A stretch of 64,000 nt of DNA from Lachnospiraceae bacterium NE2001. GTDB taxonomy: Bacteria; Bacillota; Clostridia; Lachnospirales; Lachnospiraceae. Where the stretch lies: the NCBI GenBank assembly GCA_900110635.1, contig FOEK01000004.1:62001-126000 (forward strand), in the 5' to 3' direction. Position numbers and translations under genes: made by a program. The notes under the pieces are model-generated. The model did not search any database, was not told the DNA's origin, and was given only the letters and a program-made list of their open reading frames with translations. Positions 1 to 10,800 of this stretch are shown here, piece after piece. Within the stretch, counting starts at the first letter, position 1; each line of letters starts with the position of its first letter.

Positions 1-3000
1 CAGCCAGCTTGGTAAACTTCATCAGGTAATCACCATTGATTCCATTTACCAGCTTCTTCATACGCTTCTGAAGTCCGCTGATTTCTTTATTAAGCTCTGT
101 ATCCCTCTCCTTGGCAGCACTGTACAGCAGATTATGCTCAGTATTAAAGTCCTTCTTCCACTGCAGGTATTCCTGTGCCTTAGGGGACTCCTTAACATAT
201 TTATTGCCCAGGGTCTTATTTATCTTAAGGGCTTCCTTCTCCAGCTCCTTATATTCAGGCTTCTTTGAATCCTCAGGATGAGCCATAAGGTAGTCAAACA
301 TGGAGTCCTCGATTGCCTTATGTGCCAGGTCGCAATTCAGATACTTTATATCATCAGCTATTGCGCCAGCCTTCTTCACACTCTTTATTATATCTTTATA
401 AAGATTTGGCTTCGCCAGAGTATCTTTATATGAAGGCTTTGGAATCTCCTTGCCGTTCTCATCCGTAAGGATCATTGGAAGATGACGCTTCTCGATCGGT
501 CCTCCTTCAAGGAAGGCTGTTTTTAGTCCCTCTACAAAGGCAGCCTCTGTTTTAGGAGGCAGACCACTAGTAACAACGACCTCATTCATACAGCTCTCAT
601 AGGATTGTTCCAGATCTACCATATTGGCTATCTGATTGGTAAGAAGCATCTCATATCTCTGAAGATCTATTACCTTCTCTCTGTCAGGCTCAAGCAGAGC
701 ATATCCATTTATACATCTTCCAACAAAGTAGGTTGGGTCATCAATTCCAATATCCTTAAGTATAGAACCCTGATTGTTAAATGAAGCTCCCTTCTCCATA
801 AGTGCTCTAAAGGAGTTCAGGAAATCCTTCTTTCCTTCATGCTTGTTACTAGCATTAAAGCCCTTCTCCTTAATGGCCTTCTGCACATAGTTGATCATAT
901 GCTGGCCAGGATTCTCCATATACTGTTCTGGAGTGATGCCCAGCTTCTCACACAGGCAGGCAACCTGATAGAGCCCATCTACACGACTGTTAGTTGTTAC
1001 TCTTACACTGAACTCAGGAGGAACAGAAGGATTACGCATAGTATCCACATTTCCAGGAGCAAGCTTCGAATCTGGGAACAGATTTTCAGCCATATCGTAG
1101 ATTTCTTTCATCTTCTGATGTTCAGTTTTATATTTATTATTTGCCTCACGAATCTTCTCAATATCGCCAGTCTTTACTGCATTAGAAAGCTCCACCTTTG
1201 CATCAATAAGCTTCTGATGTGCATATATCTTTCCAACATTTTCGATAGGAGAATCCTTATCAACGTAGCCAGCCTCTTTCATCTTATTTATGATATAAGC
1301 CACCTTCACTGTCGTGTCCTCTGAGACTGTAACAGGAGAGTTCTTCAGGTCATTTAGAAGTTCTGGCTTCTTAGGTACTGTATATATAAGATCAGTACCC
1401 GCTAGACGTTTCTTCTGGAAGCCTTCTGTCATAAATTTTTCAAACTGACCATTGGCAAATTTACCCATGCTCTCGCCGCCAAGATTCTCCAGAATACCTC
1501 CAGCCCTCTCAGGATCATTTGAAGCCAATATAAATTCTCCAGCGTCTTTCTTAATCTCTGCCAGACTCATATTGACTTCATCAAGAAGCTCTATGTCCTC
1601 AGGCTTTGTGACACCCTTCTTTATCTTATCAATATCTTTTCCTGCAGGATAATCAACTATATCCTTCAATTCCATCTCAAGAGGAGTTTTGATATTCTCT
1701 ATATCCTTAGCCAGACCACCACCCGCTTCAAGCATATAAGGATTTGTAGCCAGTTCATCCAAAATAGCTCCTACAAATGCTTCTGTCTTCTCCTGATCAT
1801 AAGCGAACATAAGTCTGTTATCAAAGTTTTCATTGTACTGTTTTTCAGGCCAGCCCTTCTTCTTTGCTATCTCGTTATATCTATCATAAACGTTATGCTT
1901 GCTAGTATTATCAAAACCATTAACGAGAATCTTCCTCATCTCATTAAGGCGGTACTCAGCATCCACACGAAGAGCACGGGCCTCCATACTCTTTTCCGGA
2001 GTTATATCCTCTGGATATGAGGTCTTGCTTTCTCTATCTGATACCTTCTTTGCTTCAAAGAGATTCTTTATATTTTTTGCAAATGCATCCTTGATTGCTC
2101 TAAGATTATGACCTGCGTCAACAGCAAACGAATAGGTTGAGCTATCCTGACCAAGCTCTTTGATCACTTCCTGAGATGGTCCCAGCTTGCTCTGCCTATA
2201 TAATTCAAACTCTGCACGAGCCTCTTCTGTCTTAGACAGATTCTCTGCACTGACTCCTTCAGACGAAGAAGTGAGCATATCAGAACGGAGCTTCTGATAA
2301 TCCTCGTCTTTCTCCAGGACCTTCTCATTCTCAGTAAAGGTCTTGTCCCATTCTGCTGCAAAATGGTCAAATGCAGCAATAGCCTCCATATGACTATCGA
2401 GAGCCTTTGGATCAAGCTCCACTCCAGCTGTCTGAGCGTTCTTTATAGCATTTAACGATATCTGCTTCTGATCCTGCATCTCTGTAAGCTTCACACAAGA
2501 ATTAATGAACTCTATATCAGGCTCACTAAAACTATCCATCACCTGATCATACAGTTCCTTATTTTTTTCCTGCTTTAAAAAGGCCATAGTTTCCTTAAGT
2601 ATATGACCGTTAAAGGCAAACTGACCACTCATGTCATTCAGATCATTGGATGACCTTATATTATTCAGGATATTCTTAATACCAGTTCCTATAGTCTCGC
2701 CGAGAGCATCAGCTCCATTTTCCTCATAGTCCCTGATCATCTCTGACACTTCTTTTCTTACAGGCGATACGGCAGTTGAAAGATACTTATCCGCATCTAT
2801 CTTGCCACCCATAAGAGATGTGGTCCACTCCCCTGACTTAAGGAATAGCTTCTGGGCCTGAGACAGGTCAGCAGCCTCAGGATATACATCCTCTGAAACA
2901 ACATATGGATCAGTAGAAGCAAGATATGAAATGAGCGCGAACTCATTGTTGGAGAAGCTGCCGGAGTCAACCGGTGCCAGGTTTCTCTTGTACTGATCAG

Positions 3001-5185
3001 AGGTATAAACCTTACCTTCTCCTTCTGAATTACCCAGAAAATCCTTTATCATCTTCGGCTTAGAACCGAAGATATTATAAACATACTGAAGTCCCATCTC
3101 TGAAGGGATGGCAGGATCAGCCTGTGATTTAAGAGCTGCAATATCAGTAATAGAATCTGATTCAACGAGTCCACCTTTTGCAGTAAGCCTGAACTCAGTC
3201 TGATAGAGAAGGTTCAACTCCTCGGAATCAATCTTATCAACATCTATCTGAGGCACCTGTTCCTTATACCACTTCTTAAAGGATTCCTGAGTCCTAAGAT
3301 ATGGCTTCATAGTAACTATCTTCTCTTTATCAGCAGCATCAAAGATATCAAATGTCTCTGAAAGCTCGTACCCCTTCGTAACATTGTTCTTTCTTGCTGT
3401 CATATAGGAAAATGGTATACTAGAATCAGTTGCAAGACGGACTATCTCGGCCTTTAGAAGCTTGTCAGCATTATCCCCAGCGCTAAGAGTCGTGAAGGTC
3501 TCGCCCCTGTTGAACTGTTTAAATGGAATAGCTCCCACCTTAAAGAAATCCAGTTCTGTAAAGTCTGGATTAAGCTCCTTATATTTCTGAACTGCCTCTC
3601 TGCTGAATATTGGTCTGAAGAGCTTCTCATAGAGAGCAGCCGCCTCATCAAGAGCCTCTGGAGAAAGCTTTGTAACATCAGTTATCTGCTCTCCGTTCGC
3701 GCCCTCAAACAGAGCCTCTCTCTCCTTCTTTGTGTCAGAGAAACGCTGTTCAAACTCAGGATTCTCCTGGGTCGTACGATATTCCTCGTAGGCTTCCATA
3801 TTCCTTCCTATCTCCTCAGGAAAGACCTGTCTTGCCTTAGTTTCTTCAAAGTTCCAAAGGATAGAATGATCCGCAAGCGTTTCCTTCTTATCAAGAATAA
3901 GTCCCTTGCGAAGCTTGGTATAAAGCGCAGCATAATCCTTGATTGGCTGCTCTATAGCATTCAGAAGCTCCATTCGCTGTTCAGGAGAAGTAAGCTCCTC
4001 ATTCATGATCCTCTGATAAGGATCAGCCATGGCTTCCTGAATCTTTTTGGCAGCCTCCACATCCTCAGGGGAATAAGTATTCCTTTCATTTTCGGTGACT
4101 TCATCTATAAATTCATTCAAGGTTTTCAGCTGACGTAATAATGAAATATCTGCAGCAGGCCATCCATTACTAAGGAACTGCAGGCATTCTGCGGCTCTTT
4201 TTCTCATAGGTATACCGAATCTGACACCACGCCAGTCCATATTGAACTGATTATCGGTTCGAAGTGTCTTATTGCAGGCTATCTCTTTATCATCATAGCT
4301 GTAGCCATATATTGTCTCAAAATAGCTCTTTTGCTTAAGAAGATGTTCTATATATGCGTTATTAAACTTAACGTTATCCTCTGCTGTAAGAGTTCCAGCC
4401 CTCTTCTTTTTATCATAAGGAAGAACAGTATCTATGAAGAAGTTCTGCTGCTCCTCAAGCTGATCCAGGAAGACATGGTCCTTCATAAACTTGTCATATC
4501 TAGCCAGATCCAACTTAAAATCCGTGCTCCTGGCATCCTTTGAAAACATAGGAGCCGGCATATCAATAAATGACTTCGTTATGGAGGAGTAGTAATCACC
4601 AAACGCAGCCTGATTATCCAAATATTCAGGGTCAGCCACAAGCTGAGCGTGCTTCTTTACAATCTGGATGATCCTGTTATTGGCAGGATACTGCTCAGCA
4701 GGATACTTCTTCTCCATTCTATCCAGAAGATCCAGATAATTCTTCGTAAAGCCTTCCATCTGCTTTATGGCAGCTTCATCCTCTACAAGATAGAAAAATG
4801 AATCTCCGCCTTCAAGGTTAGGAAGATAAACCCTGGTTCTGTTCATCTTTTTGATCTGTGCCTCGATCATAGCAGGAGCAACAATCATAGAGCCTATCTC
4901 ATCGGTGAACTCAGGAAAGCCTGAATCCACACTGATAAGCAGCTTGGAAAGCGTAGAGTATGCGCTGACAGGAGTCTTTCCTGTAACGTCAACTCTAGGC
5001 TGAGGTCCTTTATCATCAAAAAGATCGTCCACAAAATCCTTCACGATCTCCTCATCGCTTTTAGGCTCCTCAACAACCTGCTGAACATCAACATTTATCT
5101 CATCTACCTGCTGTTCATTCTTTATCTCGTTAACCTGCTGTTCATTCTTTATTTCGTCAACCTTGTTCTGTTCTACTTCTTTCAT
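1..5185 (-). CDS. Giant helical protein, GWPxxD family (3' end outside window)
   Basis: The frame is open from an ATG at 5185 to the window edge, giving at least 1728 codons; the C-terminus lies outside. The start follows GAGGAAATGAT and the protein begins MKEVE, as do two other giants here. I know no function for it. It is Lys/Glu/Asp-rich and mostly helical, with no signal peptide or membrane segment. Three parts recur in neighbours: an N-terminal module with NGWPAAD at about residue 340 followed by LTSPEQR, matching 12821..14770 in order and spacing; a DFFKVGAIP block at about residue 542, matching both repeats in 26161..37167; and a block at about 740-900, matching 48040..51453 and 14829..19928. 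It has its own TTGTTG-type promoter. Function is unassigned; paralogy is seen directly, an effector-like role is inference. Confidence 0.9.
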   Translation of the reverse strand, partial: MKEVEQNKVDEIKNEQQVNEIKNEQQVDEINVDVQQVVEEPKSDEEIVKDFVDDLFDDKGPQPRVDVTGKTPVSAYSTLSKLLISVDSGFPEFTDEIGSMIVAPAMIEAQIKKMNRTRVYLPNLEGGDSFFYLVEDEAAIKQMEGFTKNYLDLLDRMEKKYPAEQYPANNRIIQIVKKHAQLVADPEYLDNQAAFGDYYSSITKSFIDMPAPMFSKDARSTDFKLDLARYDKFMKDHVFLDQLEEQQNFFIDTVLPYDKKKRAGTLTAEDNVKFNNAYIEHLLKQKSYFETIYGYSYDDKEIACNKTLRTDNQFNMDWRGVRFGIPMRKRAAECLQFLSNGWPAADISLLRQLKTLNEFIDEVTENERNTYSPEDVEAAKKIQEAMADPYQRIMNEELTSPEQRMELLNAIEQPIKDYAALYTKLRKGLILDKKETLADHSILWNFEETKARQVFPEEIGRNMEAYEEYRTTQENPEFEQRFSDTKKEREALFEGANGEQITDVTKLSPEALDEAAALYEKLFRPIFSREAVQKYKELNPDFTELDFFKVGAIPFKQFNRGETFTTLSAGDNADKLLKAEIVRLATDSSIPFSYMTARKNNVTKGYELSETFDIFDAADKEKIVTMKPYLRTQESFKKWYKEQVPQIDVDKIDSEELNLLYQTEFRLTAKGGLVESDSITDIAALKSQADPAIPSEMGLQYVYNIFGSKPKMIKDFLGNSEGEGKVYTSDQYKRNLAPVDSGSFSNNEFALISYLASTDPYVVSEDVYPEAADLSQAQKLFLKSGEWTTSLMGGKIDADKYLSTAVSPVRKEVSEMIRDYEENGADALGETIGTGIKNILNNIRSSNDLNDMSGQFAFNGHILKETMAFLKQEKNKELYDQVMDSFSEPDIEFINSCVKLTEMQDQKQISLNAIKNAQTAGVELDPKALDSHMEAIAAFDHFAAEWDKTFTENEKVLEKDEDYQKLRSDMLTSSSEGVSAENLSKTEEARAEFELYRQSKLGPSQEVIKELGQDSSTYSFAVDAGHNLRAIKDAFAKNIKNLFEAKKVSDRESKTSYPEDITPEKSMEARALRVDAEYRLNEMRKILVNGFDNTSKHNVYDRYNEIAKKKGWPEKQYNENFDNRLMFAYDQEKTEAFVGAILDELATNPYMLEAGGGLAKDIENIKTPLEMELKDIVDYPAGKDIDKIKKGVTKPEDIELLDEVNMSLAEIKKDAGEFILASNDPERAGGILENLGGESMGKFANGQFEKFMTEGFQKKRLAGTDLIYTVPKKPELLNDLKNSPVTVSEDTTVKVAYIINKMKEAGYVDKDSPIENVGKIYAHQKLIDAKVELSNAVKTGDIEKIREANNKYKTEHQKMKEIYDMAENLFPDSKLAPGNVDTMRNPSVPPEFSVRVTTNSRVDGLYQVACLCEKLGITPEQYMENPGQHMINYVQKAIKEKGFNASNKHEGKKDFLNSFRALMEKGASFNNQGSILKDIGIDDPTYFVGRCINGYALLEPDREKVIDLQRYEMLLTNQIANMVDLEQSYESCMNEVVVTSGLPPKTEAAFVEGLKTAFLEGGPIEKRHLPMILTDENGKEIPKPSYKDTLAKPNLYKDIIKSVKKAGAIADDIKYLNCDLAHKAIEDSMFDYLMAHPEDSKKPEYKELEKEALKINKTLGNKYVKESPKAQEYLQWKKDFNTEHNLLYSAAKERDTELNKEISGLQKRMKKLVNGINGDYLMKFTKLA

Positions 5186-5218
5186 ATCATTTCCTCACTT
5201 TTTAAGGTTTTCGCTCAA

Positions 5219-5253
5219 ATAATAACACTTAAAGCGCAACAAATGTGCAACAA
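5219..5253 (-). promoter_or_regulatory. Promoter with paired TTGTTG repeats, for 1..5185
   Basis: Read on the minus strand: TTGTTG (5253-5248), TTGTTG (5242-5237) 11 bp on, then 12 bp, then a TATTAT -10 box (5224-5219). There is no TTGACA-like -35. The same geometry is found before nine other genes in this window. Confidence 0.75.
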
Positions 5254-5260
5254 ATCAAAA

Positions 5261-5304
5261 ACGTGACAATTGAACCAGATTTGAACCTGGTTCAGCTGTC
5301 ACGT
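5261..5304 (-). terminator. GTGACA-type intrinsic terminator of the HD-GYP gene
   Basis: Inverted repeat with ACGTGACA/TGTCACGT outer arms and TGAACCAG/CTGGTTCA inner arms. On the minus strand it ends in GTTTTTG. It overlaps the stop codon of the HD-GYP gene and lies just upstream of the next promoter. Confidence 0.8.
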
Positions 5305-7707
5305 AATATTGATGTTGGTCAAGGCGCACTGGTCTCCAGTAAGTGCAACATAGACTTCTTTGTTAGGCGATGAAAGGGTGGTAACATTCTTTATGTAGAT
5401 GCCTGCATTCTCTGTAATGGTTGTGATAACATTTTCTTCACGGCTAAAGCTGATATCGATATCCATTCCGGTTTTATTGAGATGCTTCCATTCATCCCAG
5501 CCCTTAAAATCATCATTCTTGTCCACTATGATCTCATTTTCTGATTCGTCCTCATTGTCCCAATTCTCACCATCCAGCCTGATAAGGGCGTACTCATGGT
5601 AGTTCTTTCCCTGCAGTTCCTTATCGTCAGAAGAATAGATAACGATGAACGGACAGTGCCATACCAGTCTTGCAGTTGGCAGACTCTTGGTGTGAAATCT
5701 TATATGTAATCCATCAGTTATTCGTATACCACTGGTGGATTCAGTCCTGTAGCCATCTATCTGAACATTTGGGATAACCCCCTCTGGCTCACCCTTTATG
5801 AAACTTATCTCTTCAGCAATTCGAGGGATAGTTTTCTCATCCGCCAGATCACTAGTCTGCTCTATCTGAACATCCGAGATTACACAGTTTTCACCAGTCA
5901 GTCCCAGGTAGAAATACCTGGTATTGTCCGGAAGCGCTATGATATTAATAATAGTCTGATCGTTATTTGATATCTTAATCTGGGCGTGATCCTTGAAGCG
6001 AACAGCCTCGACGAAATATTCAGCATAGTTTTTGTTTAGAATGGCTGTGACCTTATTCAGGTTATTCCAGCTATGATTACTCTTCTCCTGAATCTCGGTC
6101 TTCATCAGCCTAGCACCATCAGTATGTGTGTTTCCGTCGAATCTGACCACGCCATACTCGAAATAGTTCATCTCTTCACGCATTTCATCATCATATATGC
6201 GACCATCCAGAGAATCAAAAAGCACGAATCCAGGGACACCCATCTCTTCTTTATTATCTCCGAGAGGTGCACACTTGATGCGTATCTTTACAGTCTTCGT
6301 ATTTATTAGTATTCCCTCTGAAATATTATCGCGAAACTCATTACAGCTAAGCTCGTTCTTTCCGCCCAGCTCCTTCACTTCAGCCTTCTCGCGCATCTGA
6401 TACTCAGTGTCGATATCGATGAGGTGCTGCATATATTTGGCATAGACTGGGTCAAACTGGGTGCCGGAGCATTTGATGATTTCCTCACGAACCTTCTGCT
6501 GCGGTATAGCATCACGATAGCTTCTCATAGATGTCATGGCATCGTAGGCATCTGCAACCGCAACTATTCTTGCAATCTTAGGAATATCCTCACCCTTTAG
6601 CTTGTCTGGATAACCTCGTCCGTCGTACCTCTCGTGATGGTGACGTGCCGCAATGCTGAGATATGGATACTCGGTAATACTATTCAGGATTGCCTCGCCC
6701 TTTTCCGGATGCGTCTTTATTTCATCATACTCTTCGTCAGTAAGCTTGCCTTCTTTTCTTATTATGGTATCTGAAACACCAATCTTTCCAACGTCGTGAA
6801 GCAGTGCGGAGTAGTAAACCTTCTCGCAGTCCTCCCTGCTCATACCGTCCAGCTCCGCTATACGTCTGGAATACTCAGCAACTCTTGTGGAATGGCCATG
6901 GGTGTAAGGATCCTTGGAATCGATAGCGTTTACCATAGCTGTTACTGTCTGTTCAAACAGCCTGTGAAGAGCCTTCTGCTCCTCCTTCAGGTAATCGATT
7001 TCAATCCTGTTGGCGCGTTCCACCTTCTCTCGGGTTTCGACTATAGCAAAAACAAACAGCAGAATCGATATGCCAACCATAGTCATATGGGTAATGGAGA
7101 TGCCATAAACCTTCAGCTGAACAATAGATGCAACCACTGATAGTGCTGGGAATAGTACCAGCAGCACAAAAATTCTCGGTTTGAGGGATCTGCAATATAT
7201 AATGATCGATATAAGCTGCACAACTATAGCGATAATCGGAAATACATAACTTACGGAGAACAGTGGTGCTCTCTGATAAGCATTATTCTCGTCAAATGTA
7301 TAATAAAGCCCTGTAAACTGGGAACAGATCAAAAGAAGGGTGCCAAATGAAACAAACACCTCTACAAATATAATAGACTTTGGAGTCTTACCCCTGCCAC
7401 ATTCATTTTTAATAAGATCCGCCAGGTACAGATTAAAAGCGTGGATCATCATCAGAACCATAAAGAAAATCATAAAATTGGTTATTCTGACTATCCAATA
7501 GCCAAAGACTGATGCGTCGCCGTGGTGAAGATAAGCAAGGCGATCAGACATGAGTAATATAACAGAATAGCTCTCCATCAGGAAGAGAGACAGTCGTCTC
7601 TTCCTGGTAAGAGCTGTTGCAGAAAATGCAAAAACTGACGTTGTTAGGCATACGCCAATAAGAATGAGCATTATATTCAGTTGATGTTCCCTTATATAAT
7701 CTAACAA
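5299..7707 (-). CDS. Membrane HD-GYP protein, probable c-di-GMP phosphodiesterase, with duplicated C-terminal domain
   Basis: 802 aa. The first ~225 residues hold about seven hydrophobic segments, then a short coiled linker, then an HD-GYP domain (about 265-430) with HDVGKIG at H304-D305 and DGRGYP at 362-367, i.e. the full signature of active enzymes that hydrolyse cyclic di-GMP. The C-terminal ~330 residues are two copies of a beta-rich domain (about 470-640 and 665-802), each ending in a similar LTG(E/D)xC motif; this could be a ligand-sensing or carbohydrate-like jelly roll, which is inference. The start is a TTG preceded by GGGGTGGA; an ATG 12 codons in is possible but would remove the N-terminal charges. 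It sits between two giant genes and has its own promoter and terminator. Confidence 0.9.
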   Translation of the reverse strand: MLDYIREHQLNIMLILIGVCLTTSVFAFSATALTRKRRLSLFLMESYSVILLMSDRLAYLHHGDASVFGYWIVRITNFMIFFMVLMMIHAFNLYLADLIKNECGRGKTPKSIIFVEVFVSFGTLLLICSQFTGLYYTFDENNAYQRAPLFSVSYVFPIIAIVVQLISIIIYCRSLKPRIFVLLVLFPALSVVASIVQLKVYGISITHMTMVGISILLFVFAIVETREKVERANRIEIDYLKEEQKALHRLFEQTVTAMVNAIDSKDPYTHGHSTRVAEYSRRIAELDGMSREDCEKVYYSALLHDVGKIGVSDTIIRKEGKLTDEEYDEIKTHPEKGEAILNSITEYPYLSIAARHHHERYDGRGYPDKLKGEDIPKIARIVAVADAYDAMTSMRSYRDAIPQQKVREEIIKCSGTQFDPVYAKYMQHLIDIDTEYQMREKAEVKELGGKNELSCNEFRDNISEGILINTKTVKIRIKCAPLGDNKEEMGVPGFVLFDSLDGRIYDDEMREEMNYFEYGVVRFDGNTHTDGARLMKTEIQEKSNHSWNNLNKVTAILNKNYAEYFVEAVRFKDHAQIKISNNDQTIINIIALPDNTRYFYLGLTGENCVISDVQIEQTSDLADEKTIPRIAEEISFIKGEPEGVIPNVQIDGYRTESTSGIRITDGLHIRFHTKSLPTARLVWHCPFIVIYSSDDKELQGKNYHEYALIRLDGENWDNEDESENEIIVDKNDDFKGWDEWKHLNKTGMDIDISFSREENVITTITENAGIYIKNVTTLSSPNKEVYVALTGDQCALTNINIT

Positions 7708-7760
7708 CTAACTATCCACCCCAAGACTAAATATTTAGACTACTAAAAACATCTACCCCA

Positions 7761-7790
7761 ATAATACTACTTTTTCAGGCTCTCCATCAA
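7761..7790 (-). promoter_or_regulatory. Possible sigma-A promoter of HD-GYP gene
   Basis: Minus-strand TTGATG, 18 bp spacer, TATTAT. It lacks the paired TTGTTG repeats seen before neighbouring giants. Confidence 0.4.
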
Positions 7791-7797
7791 CCAAAAA

Positions 7798-7826
7798 GTT
7801 GTCAGTAGTTACTTCCCCGTGACAAC
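7798..7826 (-). terminator. Intrinsic terminator of 7829..12514
   Basis: GTTGTCA/TGACAAC stem followed on the minus strand by TTTTTGG, three bases beyond the stop codon. Confidence 0.75.
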
Positions 7827-7828
7827 AT

Positions 7829-10800
7829 TTAAAGTTTTATGCCCTTGGTTGGTTCGGCCTTCTTGATGTTGTTCTTGACGCGTATCTGGTCCTTCAGTTT
7901 TTTCAGTGTTTCCTGGAGGTTGTTGCCGTGGATCTGATGGGCGTTCAGCGATGTGTTGGCACGCTCTATTACATTTCCAAGGCCACAGGCATTTGCCAGC
8001 CTTATGGTGTTGTCGATCTGTTCCAGCTTGGCCTTCATATCCTTGTTGTTGTACTCTGGCTTGGTCAGGAACTTCTCGGCACTCAGGATATCCTTCGACA
8101 AGCACTCAACGAAAGCATTTGCCACAAGTGATGAGTTGTACTTCTCCGGTGTATCAATGGTAGTGGTCAGGATATTCGCCTGATTTCTGACATTTTCAGC
8201 ACCCTCAACACCCGAAAGATCCATATACCTTGAGTTCAGATCACAGAGTGTCTTGTAAACGCTGGTATTTCTCACGAAGCTGATGAACTTCACTCGCTTC
8301 TCCTCAACCTGCAGCATATTAAATGGTGCACCTGCCGGCTCCTTATTCGCCAGATCCTTCAGATAGAGGTTGGAGAACACCGACTCAACCATAGACTTAT
8401 TCTGATACTCGCTCAGAACCGCACGGCTCTCATAGGTATTCGGATTATAGAGCTTCATATCGATATTTCCAAACTTCTTCTTGTTAAGAAGAGTCTTGAA
8501 CCTTATGTTGTACTCCTCTGCATAGCTCGTGATAGAGTCTGCCGACTTGATTCTTCTGTCATCTCCTGGATATACGATATTCAGGCCAAATGTTTCTCTC
8601 ACGCCTTTTCCATTCAGGGCATCATTTGTCTGCATATGTACCAGCTTTGATCTATACTCAGGAAGCTTCTCAGGCTCCTCCTCGTGAATACGATTTAACT
8701 CAGAGTTTTGAAGCTTCTCGGTGCACTTAAGCAGAGTCTTAAAGATTCTCTCCTCCTTTGATGCAGGAATCCTCTTCTTATTTTCATCATCAAAACGTTT
8801 GAAGCTATATTTGCCAGTTTCCGGATTTCTATACTGTCCGTAGTTTCTCTTTATATAATCCATCAGGGTATCTATAACACCCTGGGTATTTCCATCATTC
8901 AGCTGCTGAGTCACAGTATCAAACTCAGGAGCATTCATTTTAAGCTCCTTTGCAACTGCAATCTCAGACTTTACCTCATCTATTGTGTGGTCCTTCTCAA
9001 AGAGATTGTTGTTTATCTCAAGGGAATGAAGCCCGCTCTCCAGAAGACCTCTGGCGCCCTCAACGGCAAGTCGTCTATTTCGGGAATTATCCTTCTCATT
9101 CTTATGTTCAATGGCCCTCTGGTCCCTCTCATCCAGCTTGCGGTCCAGGTAATTATCCATCTGAATAAGAGTCTTTCTCATAAGGGAAGTCACAGCTTCA
9201 ACATTTGCATTTTCACCTTGAAGGGTCTCCTTGATAGTATTCAAATTGGTACGAATACGTGCATATTCAGCAGTGCCATACCACTTGCTGGAGAACTGCT
9301 TCATCAGATTAAATGCCTGCTCAACATAAGGAACCGGATTATTCTCAACATTAGGCTGCGGAACTGGCCAAGGCTCCCTGTAGCCATCAATACGGTACTC
9401 TGGCACAACGTTATCCAGTGATATTTCAGGTCTCACCTCAGTATCAAATGTATTGATCTTGAACTCAGGTCTGACAGGTCTTACGGTATTATTCTTATGA
9501 TAATCTGCCTCAATAGCCTGTCCCTGCTGAATAGACTTGTACACTCTCTGGTCCAGTGCCATGTCACTATGTATCTTATACTTCTTCTTGTAATTGTTGT
9601 AGGTATTAAACATGCGACTGGTGGCGTTGTTATAATCACGAGATATAACACTGCCAGCTGTCGGACTCAGCTTGCTACATATTATTGGCTCATATAGATG
9701 TGGATTTTCCAGCTTATCCATTCTGTCTCTCCGATTACGTGTGATCCTGATCTGTATTACCTTTTCGGTATCGCCACGCTGAAGAGCATCTCTATATTCC
9801 TTGTCCTCATTACGAAGCTCCGTAGGAAGTCGCATTTGCTTATCCTCCAGAGCTCTCTTACGAGCCTCTTCATTACTATGCTCCTCCTTGATGGTATCCC
9901 TCTCAAGGTTCACCAGCTTCTGCTCCATCTCCTTATGGAAGCTAGAAAAGTTCTTTCTCCTTTTCTTTAGATCCTGCTCAGTCATAAAATCAATATGAAG
10001 AGCTTCCTTTTCCTTCTCAGCATTTTCAAGTCCCGTAAAATATAAAGACAGATTGACATTTAAATGTTCTATCTCCTTAAGCTTTGCCTGATCCTCCTTT
10101 GATAGTTCAACTATCTTCATCTCCTTCTCAGATGCCTTTTTCACTTCATCTTTTATCTTCGGATCTAAGCCAATAGCTTTATATTGATTTTCTATAGCAC
10201 TCTCTGTTTCTGCCACCTTCTTCTTATAGTGATCATATCTGTCAATTACTAAAAGAAGGTCCTTATTATCCTCCAGATATTTCTTCTCTTCATAGTACTT
10301 CTCAAGAACCTTCTCCCTATTGGTGCTGAAGGCCTTGTTGATCTTCTCGCTCAGCTCGTACTCGTCTCTCTTCTCATTTACAAGATCATTTACCAGATCC
10401 TCCTGCTGACCGTAGAGGTTGGCCTTCTTCTTGATATACTGAGTATCAAAGTACATATTAATGTCAAATGATAAACCAAAGGCGCGGTCGGTAGAAGCAC
10501 CAGCGGTAATACCCATGGTCTTTATCTCATCCAGTTCACCAGTAAGACGCTCCACATCATTTATTTCATTCTGGTCCTTTACTCCATTTCCAAAATAATG
10601 ATATGCCTCGTTATACTTCTCTTCAGCCAGCTCGATAAGACCATCCTCTATATTTTTACGTATAGAATCAGTATCCAGGCGATTAAGCTCTAGCTTGGAT
10701 ATAACCTTCTGGTAAGGCTCGGACTGCTTAAAGTTTTCAACGTTTTCGTCGAACTTATCAGAAAGAACCTCATTTAATATATCCTCTCTCCAAGCCTTTA

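Noticed and set aside
8950-9421. + strand frame of 144 codons
   Set aside because: Overlaps the uninterrupted minus gene and has no start signal.
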